Assembly: GCA_030262725.1 (NCBI GenBank)
Contig: JAJSZS010000002.1
Coordinates: 1 to 64,000, forward strand
Length of the DNA: 64,000 bases
Direction: 5' to 3'
Source: Candidatus Desulfofervidus auxilii
Lineage (GTDB): Bacteria > Desulfobacterota > Desulfofervidia > Desulfofervidales > Desulfofervidaceae
How positions within the stretch are numbered: position 1 is the stretch's first letter; each line of letters starts with the position of its first letter. This document shows positions 63,913-64,000 of the stretch, in pieces. Both the position numbers and the translations under genes were made by a program. A model generated the notes under the pieces. It had not been told where the DNA came from. It did no database searches and worked only from the letters and a program-made list of their open reading frames with translations.

Positions 63913-64000
63913 GACCTCTAATATTAAATTGTAGTGTAGATATTTCACTAAAGGCATAATGAATAAAAATTTTAATCCAAGAAAAAAGTAAAAGAAATCC

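Overview
The window is about 64 kb of AT-rich, gene-dense bacterial chromosome. The gene content suggests a thermophilic, anaerobic, Gram-negative bacterium, probably of the Desulfobacterota/Thermodesulfobacteria type. The clues are a tungsten-type aldehyde:ferredoxin oxidoreductase with a 16-Cys ferredoxin, a fused di-myo-inositol-phosphate synthase (a thermoprotectant enzyme of hot-environment organisms), RtcB, an LpxL-type acyltransferase, an ADP-heptose pathway kinase, and secreted proteins ending in a PEP-CTERM-like anchor typical of delta-proteobacterial relatives. The taxonomic assignment is inference; no rRNA gene is present.

Layout. 1-947: start of a secreted beta-helix protein that runs off the left edge (- strand). 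1.0-12.2 kb: housekeeping genes (purQ, leuB, PAP2 phosphatase, DinG-like helicase, MlaF-like ATPase, trmD - SPOUT methylase - rplS - rnhB operon, response regulator, thrC). 12.3-22.5 kb: a secreted-protein island, all on the + strand, with a gingipain-like C25 protease, a cohesin+dockerin protein, two PEP-CTERM-like anchored proteins (one apparently cohesin-like), a duplicated-domain protein and a beta-helix protein; four of these carry dockerin EF-hand pairs. The parts suggest a non-cellulosomal, calcium-dependent extracellular complex. 22.6-28.5 kb: an AsmA-like protein, then rplU-rpmA-obgE-proB. 28.6-33.3 kb (-): an NtrC/NtrB-type two-component pair joined to pgi and a pyruvate-kinase C-domain protein. 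33.4-35.3 kb: di-myo-inositol phosphate synthase. 35.2-45.5 kb (-): coaX, glmM, folP, ftsH, yifB, rtcB, yicC, DUF4416, rfaE1. 45.6-49.5 kb: truD-methyltransferase and ferredoxin-AOR. 49.5-52.4 kb: nitroreductase, a CGAAGT iteron block, an Abi/UG-type reverse transcriptase with a helical C-terminal domain, remains of a tyrosine recombinase, and tRNA-Arg(ACG). 52.4-59.4 kb (-): DUF1848, SemiSWEET, CorC-like protein, speD-speE-ornithine decarboxylase, argC, rpsI-rplM. 59.5-64 kb: CBS-ACT protein, trmI, LpxL-like acyltransferase, a gene fragment, and an AAA ATPase overlapping a small PD-(D/E)XK-like nuclease.

Two things stand out. First, at least five genes (purQ, the response regulator at 10.3 kb, truD, the AOR ferredoxin and the CBS-ACT gene) have a TTGACA-like -35 and a -10 hexamer ending exactly 6 nt before the ATG, with no Shine-Dalgarno. 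They should make leaderless mRNAs, while neighbouring genes use strong AGGAGG sites. Second, there are three plausible little-described systems: the cohesin/dockerin/PEP-CTERM surface complex, the reverse-transcriptase island beside tRNA-Arg, and the ATPase-nuclease pair at the right edge.

Genes are packed tightly: ATGA/TAATG couplings are common, and four convergent pairs overlap at their 3' ends. Several starts were moved from the longest possible ORF to a position with a Shine-Dalgarno or leaderless promoter. No CRISPR array, rRNA or intact insertion sequence was seen.
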